Shown here: piece after piece, positions 30,317 to 40,516 of the stretch
Layout of the letters: each line of letters starts with the position of its first letter
Numbering within the stretch: the stretch's first letter is position 1
DNA from: Bacteroidota bacterium
GTDB lineage: Bacteria; Bacteroidota; Bacteroidia; Chitinophagales; Saprospiraceae
DNA: 64,000 nt
Reading direction: 5' to 3'
Assembly (NCBI GenBank): GCA_029572935.1
Contig: JAKQHM010000056.1
Coordinates: 62,001-126,000, forward strand
Translations under genes and position numbers: made by a program
Notes under the pieces: model-generated
Database searches by the model: none
The model's input: the letters and a program-made list of their open reading frames with translations, nothing else
What the model was told of the DNA's origin: nothing

Positions 30317-31217
30317 GGTTTGCCTCGTTTACAGTGCGTATGAAAATATCATTGAAAGTGGGAAGAATCTCGCTGAAAGAATGGATGGTCTTGCCCTGGT
30401 CGAGAATATATCTCAAAAGATCGTTTGAACTTCTTTCTTTGGAAAGGCGCAGAATGTACCTTCCAAGAACATGATCCACTGTTTCTGCCAGACCACCCAG
30501 ATCGATACTGTCATTGGGATCCAGGACTACCTCAAACAGATGTTCCCTGAAATCGCGTCGGATGTCCCTCACAGGTCCTTGCAGTACTGCTTTGCCCCGG
30601 TTGATCAGCACGATCTCCTCGCAGAGCTCTTCGACCTGCTCCATCCGGTGCGTGGAAAATAAGATACTGGATCCCTGATTTTTCAAGTCTATGATGACAT
30701 CTTTGATCAAATTGGAATTGATGGGGTCCAGCCCGGAAAAGGGCTCATCGAGGATGATCAGCCTGGGATTATGTGCCACTGTGGCCACAAATTGTACCTT
30801 TTGGGACATCCCCTTGGATAATTCTTCTACCTTTTTGTTCCACCAGCTCATGATCTCAAATCGCTCCAGCCACCCGGTCACAGCCTTGTGGGCTTCCGGA
30901 GCACTTAAGCCTTTCAGGCGTGCCAGATAAATGAGCTGTTCGCCTACCTTCATCTTCTTGTACAGTCCTCGCTCCTCCGGCATATATCCGATCGAAGGAT
31001 TCTGCAGGGTCTCGACCGGAGATCCGGAGAGTAAAACCTGACCAGAATCGGCGCGGGTGATGCCGGTGATGATCCGGATCAATGAGGTCTTTCCGGCACC
31101 GTTGGGACCCAAAAGGCCAAAAATACAGGAAGGAGGTACTGAAAAACTGACCTCGTTCACAGCCCTGACCTGTGCATAATCCTTGGTGACTTTTTTCAAT
31201 TCCAGCAATTGGCTCAT
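30309..31217 (-). CDS. ABC transporter ATP-binding protein (NatA-like)
   Basis: Walker A LLGPNGAGKTSLIRIITGI, signature ELSKGMSQKVQFVATVAHNPRLIILDEPFSGLDP; start at ATG 31217; overlaps the permease start. Confidence 0.92.
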   Translation of the reverse strand: MSQLLELKKVTKDYAQVRAVNEVSFSVPPSCIFGLLGPNGAGKTSLIRIITGITRADSGQVLLSGSPVETLQNPSIGYMPEERGLYKKMKVGEQLIYLARLKGLSAPEAHKAVTGWLERFEIMSWWNKKVEELSKGMSQKVQFVATVAHNPRLIILDEPFSGLDPINSNLIKDVIIDLKNQGSSILFSTHRMEQVEELCEEIVLINRGKAVLQGPVRDIRRDFREHLFEVVLDPNDSIDLGGLAETVDHVLGRYILRLSKERSSNDLLRYILDQGKTIHSFSEILPTFNDIFIRTVNEANHE

Positions 31218-31361
31218 GTTTCCGTAATTTGAAGGCGCTAATATAAACAAGTTGGCACAATGAAGGCCTTTGCTTTGGCTTGTCGTTTCGTTAGCTAAAG
31301 GGATGTTCCATTAACCATTTATCTTTATATCAGATCCAGGGAGAGGATTCGTCTGGGAACT

Positions 31362-31383
31362 ATAACGCGACGGTATGCGTTAT
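31362..31383. promoter_or_regulatory. Perfect 7-bp inverted repeat upstream of the coiled-coil secreted protein
   Basis: ATAACGC-GACGGTAT-GCGTTAT, 37 bp before the start at 31421. Confidence 0.4.
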
Positions 31384-31420
31384 CATTTTCAGTCATTTGT
31401 ATAAATTTTAAAACGAACCC

Positions 31421-32077
31421 ATGAAAGCTATTTTTTTGTCTTTTTTTCTATTTACCTTCATCGGAATAAGCGGAGCTCAGGTTAGTGAAATGGCCCGTCA
31501 GATGAGTCTCGGTGTGCACAATGGTTTTCGCGTGGCCATACCGGGCGCCTCTCCAAAATTGATCGGTCAGGTGTGGAAAAAATACACCAAGGAATATGGC
31601 AAACTCAAAAAGAATAAAAAAGCCGATGAAGAATATATCGAAGCTGCCGTGATCAAATCAATTTTCGGCTCGAATCCCATGGATATTTATACATCCATCG
31701 AGGAAGGTTATATCACCGCTTTTTTTGATCTGAAAACCGGTTTTCTGAGCAGCTCAGGTCAGCCTGGCGAATCCATGGCCGCTAAAAATTTCATGCAGGA
31801 ATTCGGTTATGAAGTGCAGCGGGAACAAACCAGACAAGAGCTCAGCGACCAGGAGGATGCACTCAAAAAGGCAGAAAAAAACCTGGACAAACTGAAAAAA
31901 GATCATCAGGGATATCACAAAGACATCGATGATGCCAAAGAACGCATTAAAAAAGCGGAGGCCAATATTGTCACCAATGAAAAAGATCAGGAACAAGCCA
32001 GACAGGATATCGATACCCAGAAGAAAAAAGTTGAGGAGGTTCGGATTAAGTTAGACAATATAGGAAAATCAAAGTGA
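31421..32077 (+). CDS. Secreted protein with C-terminal coiled coil, unknown function
   Basis: Signal peptide MKAIFLSFFLFTFIGISGAQ; heptad-rich C-terminus SDQEDALKKAEKNLDKLKKDHQGYHKDIDDAKERIKKAEANI. Confidence 0.75.
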   Translation: MKAIFLSFFLFTFIGISGAQVSEMARQMSLGVHNGFRVAIPGASPKLIGQVWKKYTKEYGKLKKNKKADEEYIEAAVIKSIFGSNPMDIYTSIEEGYITAFFDLKTGFLSSSGQPGESMAAKNFMQEFGYEVQREQTRQELSDQEDALKKAEKNLDKLKKDHQGYHKDIDDAKERIKKAEANIVTNEKDQEQARQDIDTQKKKVEEVRIKLDNIGKSK

Positions 32078-32200
32078 TACAAATTAAAAAAATAAATATA
32101 TAATAATTTTACTCACACTCCGGACCCCATTGAAAGGTCTTCAAGCAGCTGAAAAATGATGACGTCTTTTTCCCACTCCGGAACTTTTTCAACCGTGAGA

Positions 32201-32220
32201 TATTAAATAAATATTTAATA
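32201..32220. repeat. AT-only inverted repeat
   Basis: TATTAAATA-AA-TATTTAATA, 9-bp perfect arms, upstream of dnaB. Confidence 0.6.
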
Positions 32221-32312
32221 ATAGCTTGATATTGAATGGGCTAAGTTCCTTTAAAATTCATATTAAGTTTTTTTCTAATATGTAGGATAAAAGCAAGAAA
32301 TTTGCCTGAAAG

Positions 32313-32355
32313 TTATCCACTTTTTATCCACATAGTTTTACACGGCTTATTCACA
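32313..32355 (+). promoter_or_regulatory. Cluster of three DnaA boxes upstream of dnaB
   Basis: TTATCCACT (32313-32321), TTATCCACA (32324-32332), TTATTCACA (32347-32355); same orientation; start-to-start 11 and 23 bp; next to the AT-rich tract TTTTATATATAAATTTA. Confidence 0.65.
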
Positions 32356-32429
32356 TGTTTGAAGTTTTATATATAAATTTACTTTGATTTGTCAGACCTT
32401 ACCTTTGACCCGAAAACCTACTCCAAACC

Positions 32430-33935
32430 ATGGATCCTCAAACAGCCAACCCGTCCAAAACCCTGACCTCTTCCTATGGAGGCAAGAAGCCGGCAGATTT
32501 TTCCAATCTTGCCTATGAAAGGCTCCAGCCACAGGCTTTGGACCTCGAAGCAGCTGTACTGGGGGCGGTCATGTTGGACAAGGATGCGATTTCCGTAGCC
32601 ATCGAGATCCTGCGACCGGAATCCTTCTACAGTCAGGCTCACCAAACGATCTACAAAGCCATGGTCAGCCTGTTCAACCATTCCCAACCCGTGGACCTTC
32701 TCACGGTCTCTGAACAACTCCGCAAGATGGAGGAACTCGAAAATGTGGGTGGACTACCCTACATACTCGAGTTGTCCAACAAAGTTAGTTCAGCGGCCAA
32801 CACCGAATTCTATGCGAGGATCGTAGCTCAGAAATACGTACAGCGCGAACTCATCCGAGTATGCACCCTGATCATCAAGGATGCATTTGAGGACACCAAG
32901 GATGTATTGGATATGCTCGATCAGGCCGAACAAAACCTGTACGAAATCACTGACAAGAACCTGCGGAAAGGGTATCAATCCGTTGGCGCGCTGGCCAGGC
33001 TGGCGCAGAAAAGACTCGAAGAATTATCTGAATCTTCAGATGGGATCACGGGAATTCCTTCCGGTTTTCCTCAGCTCGACCAGCTTACTTCAGGCTGGCA
33101 AAAAGGCAACCTCATCATCGTGGCAGCCCGACCGGGTATGGGTAAAACCGCCTTTACCCTGGCTCTGGCCAGAAATGCTGCCCTGGATTACAAAAAACCG
33201 GTGGCCCTCTTTTCTCTGGAAATGAACAACCTCGAACTAGTCAACCGTCTGATCTCGATGGAGTCGGAGATTCAGGGCAGTAAGCTGCGCAACGGTAAAC
33301 TCGAGGAATACGAATGGACCCAGCTCAACTTTGCCATCGAAAAATTAAGCGACGCACCGCTCTACATCGATGACACTCCTTCTCTCAATGTGTTTGAACT
33401 CAGAGCCAAATGCAGAAGATTACATCAGAATCACGGCATTTCCATGGTCATCATTGACTATCTGCAGCTTATGACTGCAGGAGGTTCGGATAAGCGCAGC
33501 AGCAGGGAGCAGGAAATCTCCACCATTTCACGCGCCTTGAAGGGCCTGGCCAAAGAACTCAGCATCCCGGTCATCGCGCTCTCTCAGCTCAACAGACAGG
33601 TGGAAACCGGAACGGGCAACAAAAAACCACAACTGTCACATCTCCGCGAATCCGGTGCCATCGAGCAGGATGCCGACATGGTCATGTTCATATACCGAGA
33701 AAATTACTACGAGGCCACGGGCGAGGTCGTAAGTCAGGAAGTCAGGGGACTGACTGAACTCATTGTTGCCAAGCACAGAAACGGCGCCACAGATACCATC
33801 AAAATCCTCTTCAAGGAGCAATTTGCCAAATTCGTTCCCTACGAAGAAGATCAGAACATTTTCGGATTTGGTGCTACACCCAATATTAAAATTATTCCAT
33901 CCAAGATCAACGACGATGATGCCATCCCGTTCTAA
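32430..33935 (+). CDS. dnaB: Replicative DNA helicase
   Basis: LEAAVLGAVMLDKDAI...GNLIIVAARPGMGKTAFTLALARNAA...MVIIDYLQLMTAGG...LSQLNRQVE...HLRESGAIEQDADMVMFIYR. Confidence 0.96.
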   Translation: MDPQTANPSKTLTSSYGGKKPADFSNLAYERLQPQALDLEAAVLGAVMLDKDAISVAIEILRPESFYSQAHQTIYKAMVSLFNHSQPVDLLTVSEQLRKMEELENVGGLPYILELSNKVSSAANTEFYARIVAQKYVQRELIRVCTLIIKDAFEDTKDVLDMLDQAEQNLYEITDKNLRKGYQSVGALARLAQKRLEELSESSDGITGIPSGFPQLDQLTSGWQKGNLIIVAARPGMGKTAFTLALARNAALDYKKPVALFSLEMNNLELVNRLISMESEIQGSKLRNGKLEEYEWTQLNFAIEKLSDAPLYIDDTPSLNVFELRAKCRRLHQNHGISMVIIDYLQLMTAGGSDKRSSREQEISTISRALKGLAKELSIPVIALSQLNRQVETGTGNKKPQLSHLRESGAIEQDADMVMFIYRENYYEATGEVVSQEVRGLTELIVAKHRNGATDTIKILFKEQFAKFVPYEEDQNIFGFGATPNIKIIPSKINDDDAIPF

Positions 33936-34683
33936 GAAAAATCCTCCGAAGCTAAAACAAGCACCGGCAGAGGGTCCCATGAGGCTCAACAAATACGTAG
34001 CCCATTGTGGAATATGCTCCCGTCGTGCTGCGGCGGACCTGGTCAAGAACGGACATATTTCTGTAAACGGAAAGGTGGAATCCAATCCCGGATATGAGGT
34101 GAAACCCAAAGACAAGATCAGCTATCAGGGCAAAGAGATCCGGCCTGAAGAAAACCAGGTGTACATCCTGATGAACAAACCAAAAAACACGATCACCACG
34201 CTCAAGGATGAAAAAGACCGAAACACCGTACTGGGTCTGGTAGAAGGCAAAGTGGCTGAAAGGGTGTATCCGGTTGGACGCCTGGACCGAAACACAACAG
34301 GTTTGTTGCTGCTGACAAACGACGGAGAGCTGTCACAAAAATTATCCCATCCCTCATTCCGGGTCAAGAAGATATATCATGTAGGGCTCGACAAGCCTTT
34401 GACTAAAAATGATTTCATAAAAATATCTGAGGGTATCAAACTGGAGGATGGAGATATCCGCGTGGACGGGATCGACTTTGTAGGGGAAAAAAGAGACGAG
34501 GTGGGTGTCGAAATACACAGTGGCAAAAACCGCATTGTGCGTCGCATCTTTGAGCACCTCGGATATGAAGTCAAACGCCTGGATCGTGTTTATTATGCCG
34601 GCCTCACCAAAAAAAATCTGCCCAGGGGCAAATTCAGGCATCTGACCAAGCAGGAAATTCTCATGTTGAAACATTTTGTTTGA
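33916..34683 (+). CDS. RsuA/RluB-family 23S/16S pseudouridine synthase
   Basis: S4 domain MRLNKYVAHCGICSRRAAADLVKNGHISVNGK; VYPVGRLDRNTTGLLLLTNDGELSQKLSHP; overlaps the dnaB end. Confidence 0.92.
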   Translation: MMPSRSKKNPPKLKQAPAEGPMRLNKYVAHCGICSRRAAADLVKNGHISVNGKVESNPGYEVKPKDKISYQGKEIRPEENQVYILMNKPKNTITTLKDEKDRNTVLGLVEGKVAERVYPVGRLDRNTTGLLLLTNDGELSQKLSHPSFRVKKIYHVGLDKPLTKNDFIKISEGIKLEDGDIRVDGIDFVGEKRDEVGVEIHSGKNRIVRRIFEHLGYEVKRLDRVYYAGLTKKNLPRGKFRHLTKQEILMLKHFV

Positions 34684-35345
34684 ATTTTCTGCGTTATATG
34701 TTTTCGACTATAGCCACTGCCATGTTTTCAGATTACCGGATCATCAAGACCTTGACCATACTGATCGTCATGCTGACGATGGCCTCCTGTTGCATTGATG
34801 GCCTGCAGGATTGCGGCGGATGCACTCCTCCAGAACCTTTTGAATCCCTGGAGGCAAAAAAATGGGTGCGCGTGGATCCCAATCCTGGATCCCCTGTTTT
34901 TGTCAATGAAGCAGACAGCCTGGATATACTTTCAATGAGTTATAGCTTTATCAGTAAAGATACTTGTGTCGGTGAAGCCGGTTGCTGCACAAACTACGAG
35001 ATAACCCAGTCTACTTATTTCCACCAACAGGGGTCCGGAAGCATAAAGATTATGGCAGAATCCGTACGGGATGTGGTAGATCTGTTTGCCGGTGATACCG
35101 GACGCTTTGAAAGCAGATTTTTGTGCAGACTGTACGCGGATACGTTGGTACTGGTGCCCCATAGATACCTAAAAACCACCCTGGCTGATACCGTGATCGG
35201 ACCGGATACGCTCCGTATGATCCGGTTTACTCAGCCTGTCGATACCATCCCTTTCCAAAACATCCGCTCCTTGACCTGGGTTCAGGGCCGCGGCCTTCAG
35301 AAAGTACAGATATCAGATAGGCGAGTGTATTTGAGGAAAGGATAA
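34680..35345 (+). CDS. Hypothetical lipoprotein
   Basis: TLTILIVMLTMASCCIDGLQDCGGCTPPEP lipobox-like N-terminus; immediately follows the pseudouridine synthase. Confidence 0.6.
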   Translation: MNFLRYMFSTIATAMFSDYRIIKTLTILIVMLTMASCCIDGLQDCGGCTPPEPFESLEAKKWVRVDPNPGSPVFVNEADSLDILSMSYSFISKDTCVGEAGCCTNYEITQSTYFHQQGSGSIKIMAESVRDVVDLFAGDTGRFESRFLCRLYADTLVLVPHRYLKTTLADTVIGPDTLRMIRFTQPVDTIPFQNIRSLTWVQGRGLQKVQISDRRVYLRKG

Positions 35346-35646
35346 TAATCACAGGCTCTCTAACCTTTCTTCTTTTTTATACTAAACTTTACATTCCTTC
35401 CGGCATGGGCATAATGCCTTTTGATGCTCAATCCTTACGGTCTGAATGATCCCTGTTCAGCAATGCATTCACATTAAGTGATCATGGTCTTTCTCATGTG
35501 GGGCATCCATATGATCCATTGCGCATTTGAATCCCAATCATCATATCGGTCATTCACTCACAAAACCTGCAATCGGCTCAACAGACCCTTCAGTCCGGTA
35601 GTGATCATCATAATTTTGCAGCACTTAACAACCAACAACGAATTAA

Positions 35647-36690
35647 ATGAAAAAATTATACCTCGCCTTCATCTTCCTGGCAGTTACCATTTTTCAGATC
35701 CAAAGCCAAAATTTACTCACAGAAGATTTCCTGTACCAAGCGGTTGACAGCCTCGAGAACTCAGGTAACTGGTTCAGGTCCGGTATCAATACAGAATACA
35801 ATATAAAAGTTGTTTCTCCGGGACTTGAATATCCCGATTATCCAGGTTCTGGCAGAGGAAACACTGTCCTGATCGCCAATTCTGGAAATGGCGATATTTT
35901 ATATCACCACTTCAGTAAGGCAGTTACATCCGGATCCGTATATCTATCGTTTTTATTCCGCTCGGATAGTTTGCCCACCTCAGTCACACAGGGAAACTGC
36001 ATTTCTTTTAATCCGAATACAGGTGGAACATTTCTCAACACCTCACTTAACATCAGAAGAATATCTGAATCAAGCTTTAATCTGGGCATCCGGAAATCCG
36101 AGGGTGTAGAATTTATTAATTCTGTGTATAAGGTCGGAAAAACTTATCTCGTCGTACTGAAATACTCTTTCATCCCCGGGTCAGAAAATGACATTTCATC
36201 TATCTACGTTTTCGAAAACAGTGTCCCAAGGACAGAACCAGCCCAAACCATGGCCTTTTCAACTCAAGGAGAGGATCATCCTGGACAAGGCAGTGTGGTC
36301 TTAATTAATAATTATGCACAAAACGGTATGAAAGGCTGCCACATCGAAATAGACGGTATCCGCGTGGGGACCTCTTGGGAGAGCAGTGTGCTGGCACCGG
36401 TGATTTCAGGTACCGCTGACATAGTCACATCGGATCTGCAAATAGAAAACTTCCCCAATCCATTTTCCGAACAAACCCGAATCAAAGTGAATCTGCCTAC
36501 TGAGGGATGGGTCCGGATGAATATCTACAATGCAGCTGGTATGAAAGTCGCTGAGTTGTATCAGGGAAATCATCCCGAAGGTAATTTTGAAATAATTTGG
36601 GATGCCCGCAATTTCCCAGCAGGCCTCTACTCCTGTATCACACAGTTAAACGGACTTTCTGCTCATCGGCAACTGATATTGTTAAAGTGA
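35647..36690 (+). CDS. Secreted protein with type IX secretion (Por) C-terminal sorting domain
   Basis: Signal peptide; C-terminus ENFPNPFSEQTRIKVNLPTEGWVRMNIYNAAGMKVAELYQGNHPEGNFEIIWDARNFPAGLYSCITQ...RQLILLK; TAATTTTG box at 35611-35618. Confidence 0.85.
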   Translation: MKKLYLAFIFLAVTIFQIQSQNLLTEDFLYQAVDSLENSGNWFRSGINTEYNIKVVSPGLEYPDYPGSGRGNTVLIANSGNGDILYHHFSKAVTSGSVYLSFLFRSDSLPTSVTQGNCISFNPNTGGTFLNTSLNIRRISESSFNLGIRKSEGVEFINSVYKVGKTYLVVLKYSFIPGSENDISSIYVFENSVPRTEPAQTMAFSTQGEDHPGQGSVVLINNYAQNGMKGCHIEIDGIRVGTSWESSVLAPVISGTADIVTSDLQIENFPNPFSEQTRIKVNLPTEGWVRMNIYNAAGMKVAELYQGNHPEGNFEIIWDARNFPAGLYSCITQLNGLSAHRQLILLK

Positions 36691-36989
36691 ATGATACGCA
36701 ATCTTTGATCATTCCGATTTAATATGAAAGATACATCTGCAACCAAAAAATGACATACCCTATTGGTGTAAAAAGTAACCTTGGTATGCTAAGTAGTTTC
36801 CTCTTCTCTGATTCAAATTTCCGCGATTGAATACTCTAAAGTATAAAAGTCATCTCGATCATAAATACTAAAAGTGAAAGCCAAAATATTCATTCGCGGA
36901 TTTCTGAATCCGGATTCCTCTGCGATAATCAATCAGATCTATCCAATATAAATTGAAAAGTGGGTCTGGGATTTAAATTAATCAAATGG

Positions 36990-38075
36990 ATGGGCAAATC
37001 GATGTGTCTGTTGATAGGCGTCTTGCCCTTATGCAAATGTCAATCCGGATACCGCAACCAGGATGGCAAGATAAAATTCAACGGCAAAGAGATCTCAGAC
37101 AAAAATTTCGTCATCCTCAATGCATGCTTTGGCAAAACGGATACCGCTGTATTTTATAAAGAACATAATATAGATGGTGCAAATCCTGCAAGCTTCATCG
37201 CTCTGGATGAGCAGTACGCTTTGGATCAGAATAAGGTATTTTACTGCGATGAAAAAAGAGAAGGTCAGAATTATTACCTCACCAAAAGAAATATCATTTT
37301 CGAAATCGAGCATGCAGATCCCACCAGCTTTTCTGTGTTGGGGAATGGATATGCCAGGGATCGTGAGCGGGCCTATTACAAGGGTCAATCTTTTGAGGTG
37401 AAAGATCCGGGCAGCCTTAAAATCATGCAGGAGTACTCGCGTTTTGTCAAAGATGGATTTCAGGTTTACTTTGAACAATCGGCCATTCCCCAATCGGAAC
37501 CCTCCAGCTTTCAGATCCTGAACAATCACTATGCCAGGGACCTGAACAGCATCTATTATTTTGGCTTCCCTTCCGATTATTATCATGGCATACACCGCAT
37601 CCCATGTGTGGTAAATGAATTTAGGCTACTGGATTATCCTTATTCCAGAGACCGCGGATCTGCGTTTTATTTCTATCATAAAATAGAGGGCTCAAATGCG
37701 GAAAGCTTCAGTGTCATCAGTTTTTCCTATTCAAAGGATAAAGAACAGGTTTATGTGGATGGGAAAGTGATCAAAGGTGCAGATCCTCATAGTTTTTCGC
37801 TATTGGGTCAGGATGAAAATTCAATCGAGCCATCGAATTATGCAAAGGATAAAAACCGGATTTTCTGGAAAGATAAAACCCTTTCAGGTGCAAAAATGGA
37901 ATCCTTCAGGATCCTGGGTCAGGGATACTCTTGTGATAATGGCAGGGTTTATTTCGAAAACAGAATACTTAGCAGTGCAGATCCGTCCAGCTTCAAATTA
38001 AGCAAGGTGGCTTACGGGGATTACGATGCAGAGGATGGCAATAATAAATTCGCAAAGGGCAAAAAATTGGATTGA
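36990..38075 (+). CDS. DKNYY-repeat family protein
   Basis: Tandem units such as ANPASFIALDEQYALDQNKVFY, ADPTSFSVLGNGYARDRERAYY, SEPSSFQILNNHYARDLNSIYY, ADPHSFSLLGQ...YAKDKNRIFW. Confidence 0.8.
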   Translation: MGKSMCLLIGVLPLCKCQSGYRNQDGKIKFNGKEISDKNFVILNACFGKTDTAVFYKEHNIDGANPASFIALDEQYALDQNKVFYCDEKREGQNYYLTKRNIIFEIEHADPTSFSVLGNGYARDRERAYYKGQSFEVKDPGSLKIMQEYSRFVKDGFQVYFEQSAIPQSEPSSFQILNNHYARDLNSIYYFGFPSDYYHGIHRIPCVVNEFRLLDYPYSRDRGSAFYFYHKIEGSNAESFSVISFSYSKDKEQVYVDGKVIKGADPHSFSLLGQDENSIEPSNYAKDKNRIFWKDKTLSGAKMESFRILGQGYSCDNGRVYFENRILSSADPSSFKLSKVAYGDYDAEDGNNKFAKGKKLD

Positions 38076-38090
38076 TGATCTTTAACAATA

Positions 38091-38351
38091 CTAATTCAGT
38101 CCACTGTCCTTTCTGATTTTACGCGGTATGGGATCATCCCCATGTCCACCCCAGGGATGGCAGCGTACGATTCTTTTCAAGCCGAGCCAGCTCCCATAAA
38201 GGGGTCCCCATTCCCTGACTGCCTGCAACATATAATTGGAACATGTGGGATTGAAGCGACAGTTCTTTCCCAGCAAAGGTGACAGCAGGATCTGATATAA
38301 CCGCACTGGTATAATAATCAAATAGGAAAGGAGCCGAGAAATAGTGTTCAT
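38091..38351 (-). CDS. yidD: Membrane protein insertion efficiency factor
   Basis: [76 protein letters not shown]. Confidence 0.95.
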   Translation of the reverse strand: MNTISRLLSYLIIIPVRLYQILLSPLLGKNCRFNPTCSNYMLQAVREWGPLYGSWLGLKRIVRCHPWGGHGDDPIPRKIRKDSGLN

Positions 38352-39703
38352 CTGTTTGAATATCTGAGTTCATTTTCACTGATGCTCCATTGTTTGCGCG
38401 ATTGACCGTTTACATCGACAAATTCCACTTTCAAGACGCGATTTTTTTCAGGACCGCTCACAGAAAGTCTTCCATAATTGTGTTCCTCCAACGACATACC
38501 TGCCACGCGTTGCGGATTGTTTATTTCAGCACCCCTGAATTTTGAAACACCCGCCGTCAGCGAAGACAGCGTGATGTCATATAGTGGATAAGCATTTTCT
38601 CGCTTGAGGGCCAATATTTCGCTGTTGTGCTTGTCTCCGGAAAGGAAGATCACGCCACTGATCTTGTGCTGCTGAATGAACTCCAGCAATTCTGTCAATT
38701 CCGACGGATATTGCATCCAGCTGTCGTTGGTGGTATATTGATTCAAATTTTGAGATCCGTTGACGATGATCTTGAAAGGCTGGTAGCTGTTGAGCAGGGA
38801 GTTTTTGAGCCATTCCATTTGCTGGGCTCCCAACATCCTTTTTTCCGGGTTTGGCTTGCCGCCTACAGAATCCCTCATGCGATCCGCACTTCTCCAGGTT
38901 CTGTTGTCCAACAAAAATAAATCCACATCGTAGTAAGTGAGTTTGGTGTAAATACCTTCTCCTCTGTATCCGCAGCTTGGATTGGGCATAAAAGCCTTGA
39001 AGACCTCACGGGATTCCTCCTTGAGATGATAAGCCAGGCCTTCATTGTTGGGACCGTAATCGTGGTCATCCCAAATACCCACATGACCCATGGACCGGAA
39101 CAAATCCCCTGTTTTGGGGTAGGCGCGGCTGTGGGCGGCGCGATACCAGAGTCCCCATTTGGATTGATAATCCGCTTCGCGCGTGTACCAACTATCGCCC
39201 AACCAAAGCATAAAGCTGGCCGGCTCGGCCGCCATGTACTGGAAGATAGTCGAGTCGGTCCCATAAGGCTTACCGGGTCGGTCGTATGCAGGATCATTTC
39301 CGTAGTGACAACTGCCAGCCAAAAAGCTGAAATCAGGTGCGGGATTCCGCCATTTCCAATATTGCTGAGTCCTGAACCTCCCCGCTGAGCCCGGTATGGA
39401 TTTATTTTTATGATCCACCAGCTCATAGGCGTATTCCTGGCCCGGCTCCAGTGCCACCAGATCGTAGGTGACCAGTAAAAAGTCATAGCGCTGAGTCACC
39501 TCTGGAAAAGCTTTTTTTCTCATCCCAGGTTCTGCCAGGGACCAATATTCCAGTTGGATCCTCGATCCTGGCTTAAGCTGGTACCAAACCCGGGCAGTCC
39601 GGTGTTCCACATAACCAAGCATAGGCCCGCTGATCTTTTGTGCCTGGATTGAGGAAAGCGTTATGAGAAATAGGGCTAGCAACCCGAAATAATTCAATTT
39701 CAT
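38348..39703 (-). CDS. Alkaline phosphatase D family (PhoD-like) protein
   Basis: [21 protein letters not shown]...[15 protein letters not shown]...[15 protein letters not shown]...[14 protein letters not shown]...[17 protein letters not shown]. Confidence 0.9.
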   Translation of the reverse strand: MKLNYFGLLALFLITLSSIQAQKISGPMLGYVEHRTARVWYQLKPGSRIQLEYWSLAEPGMRKKAFPEVTQRYDFLLVTYDLVALEPGQEYAYELVDHKNKSIPGSAGRFRTQQYWKWRNPAPDFSFLAGSCHYGNDPAYDRPGKPYGTDSTIFQYMAAEPASFMLWLGDSWYTREADYQSKWGLWYRAAHSRAYPKTGDLFRSMGHVGIWDDHDYGPNNEGLAYHLKEESREVFKAFMPNPSCGYRGEGIYTKLTYYDVDLFLLDNRTWRSADRMRDSVGGKPNPEKRMLGAQQMEWLKNSLLNSYQPFKIIVNGSQNLNQYTTNDSWMQYPSELTELLEFIQQHKISGVIFLSGDKHNSEILALKRENAYPLYDITLSSLTAGVSKFRGAEINNPQRVAGMSLEEHNYGRLSVSGPEKNRVLKVEFVDVNGQSRKQWSISENELRYSNR

Positions 39704-39809
39704 GATTAATAGAATGACTTAATTAAGAACAAAGATACAACCCACAGACGCCCCATCCGTTTATCTACATATTACCTCTTCGCTAAAATTCGTTTCTTTG
39801 AGGATCTTT

Positions 39810-40439
39810 ATGAAATACTTCCTGATTGCGCTTGTTTGTTTTTTCAGTCTGATCCGGGTCCACGCTCAGGAGCAGAATCTGATCCAGTTGTCCGGCATGG
39901 TCATGACCGATCAGGATGGAGAACCCAAGGGGCTGCCCTTTGCTGAAATTGCCATTTTAAACAGCCCCAGAGGCACCTATTCCGATGGAAAGGGCTTTTT
40001 CTCATTGGCCGTGCAAAAAAGAGATACCGTCGTATTTCAGTATATAGGCTACAAATCTGCCTGGTTTGTGGTACCGGACAGCCTGAGTTCAGATCGTTAC
40101 ACCCTTTTCCAGATATTGACTAAAGACACCATTTTCTTGCCTCAAACGGTTATTTATCCCTGGCCCAGAAAAGAGTTTTTCAAGCAGGAATTCCTCGCCA
40201 TGGATGTGACGGACAAACTTGCCGATATCGCAGCCACCAACCTGGCCCAGGAGCGCATCCGCAGCCTGATGAGTTCCACGCCGGCCGACGGGAGGGAATC
40301 TTCCAGCCTTTACCTGAGACAACAAGCCCAAAATTATTATTACATGGGACAACTCCGGCCCATGCCCATACTGAGTCCGTTGGCCTGGATCGAATTCTTC
40401 AAGGCCTGGCAAAGAGGTGATTTCAAAAGAAAAAAATAG
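39810..40439 (+). CDS. Carboxypeptidase-regulatory-like domain protein
   Basis: Signal peptide; LSGMVMTDQDGEPKGLPFAEIAILNSPRGTYSDGKGFFSLAVQKRDTVVFQYIGYKSA. Confidence 0.75.
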   Translation: MKYFLIALVCFFSLIRVHAQEQNLIQLSGMVMTDQDGEPKGLPFAEIAILNSPRGTYSDGKGFFSLAVQKRDTVVFQYIGYKSAWFVVPDSLSSDRYTLFQILTKDTIFLPQTVIYPWPRKEFFKQEFLAMDVTDKLADIAATNLAQERIRSLMSSTPADGRESSSLYLRQQAQNYYYMGQLRPMPILSPLAWIEFFKAWQRGDFKRKK

Positions 40440-40516
40440 GGCGTCCCTGATTTCCCATTCCATTCTCCTGCATTAAGTTCAATCCATTAGATTTACACCC
40501 TCATTGCGGAACAATC

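Noticed and set aside
39718-39727. CTTAATTAAG palindrome in the divergent gap near 39.7 kb
   Set aside because: A short AT palindrome is expected by chance in AT-rich intergenic DNA; no further structure seen.
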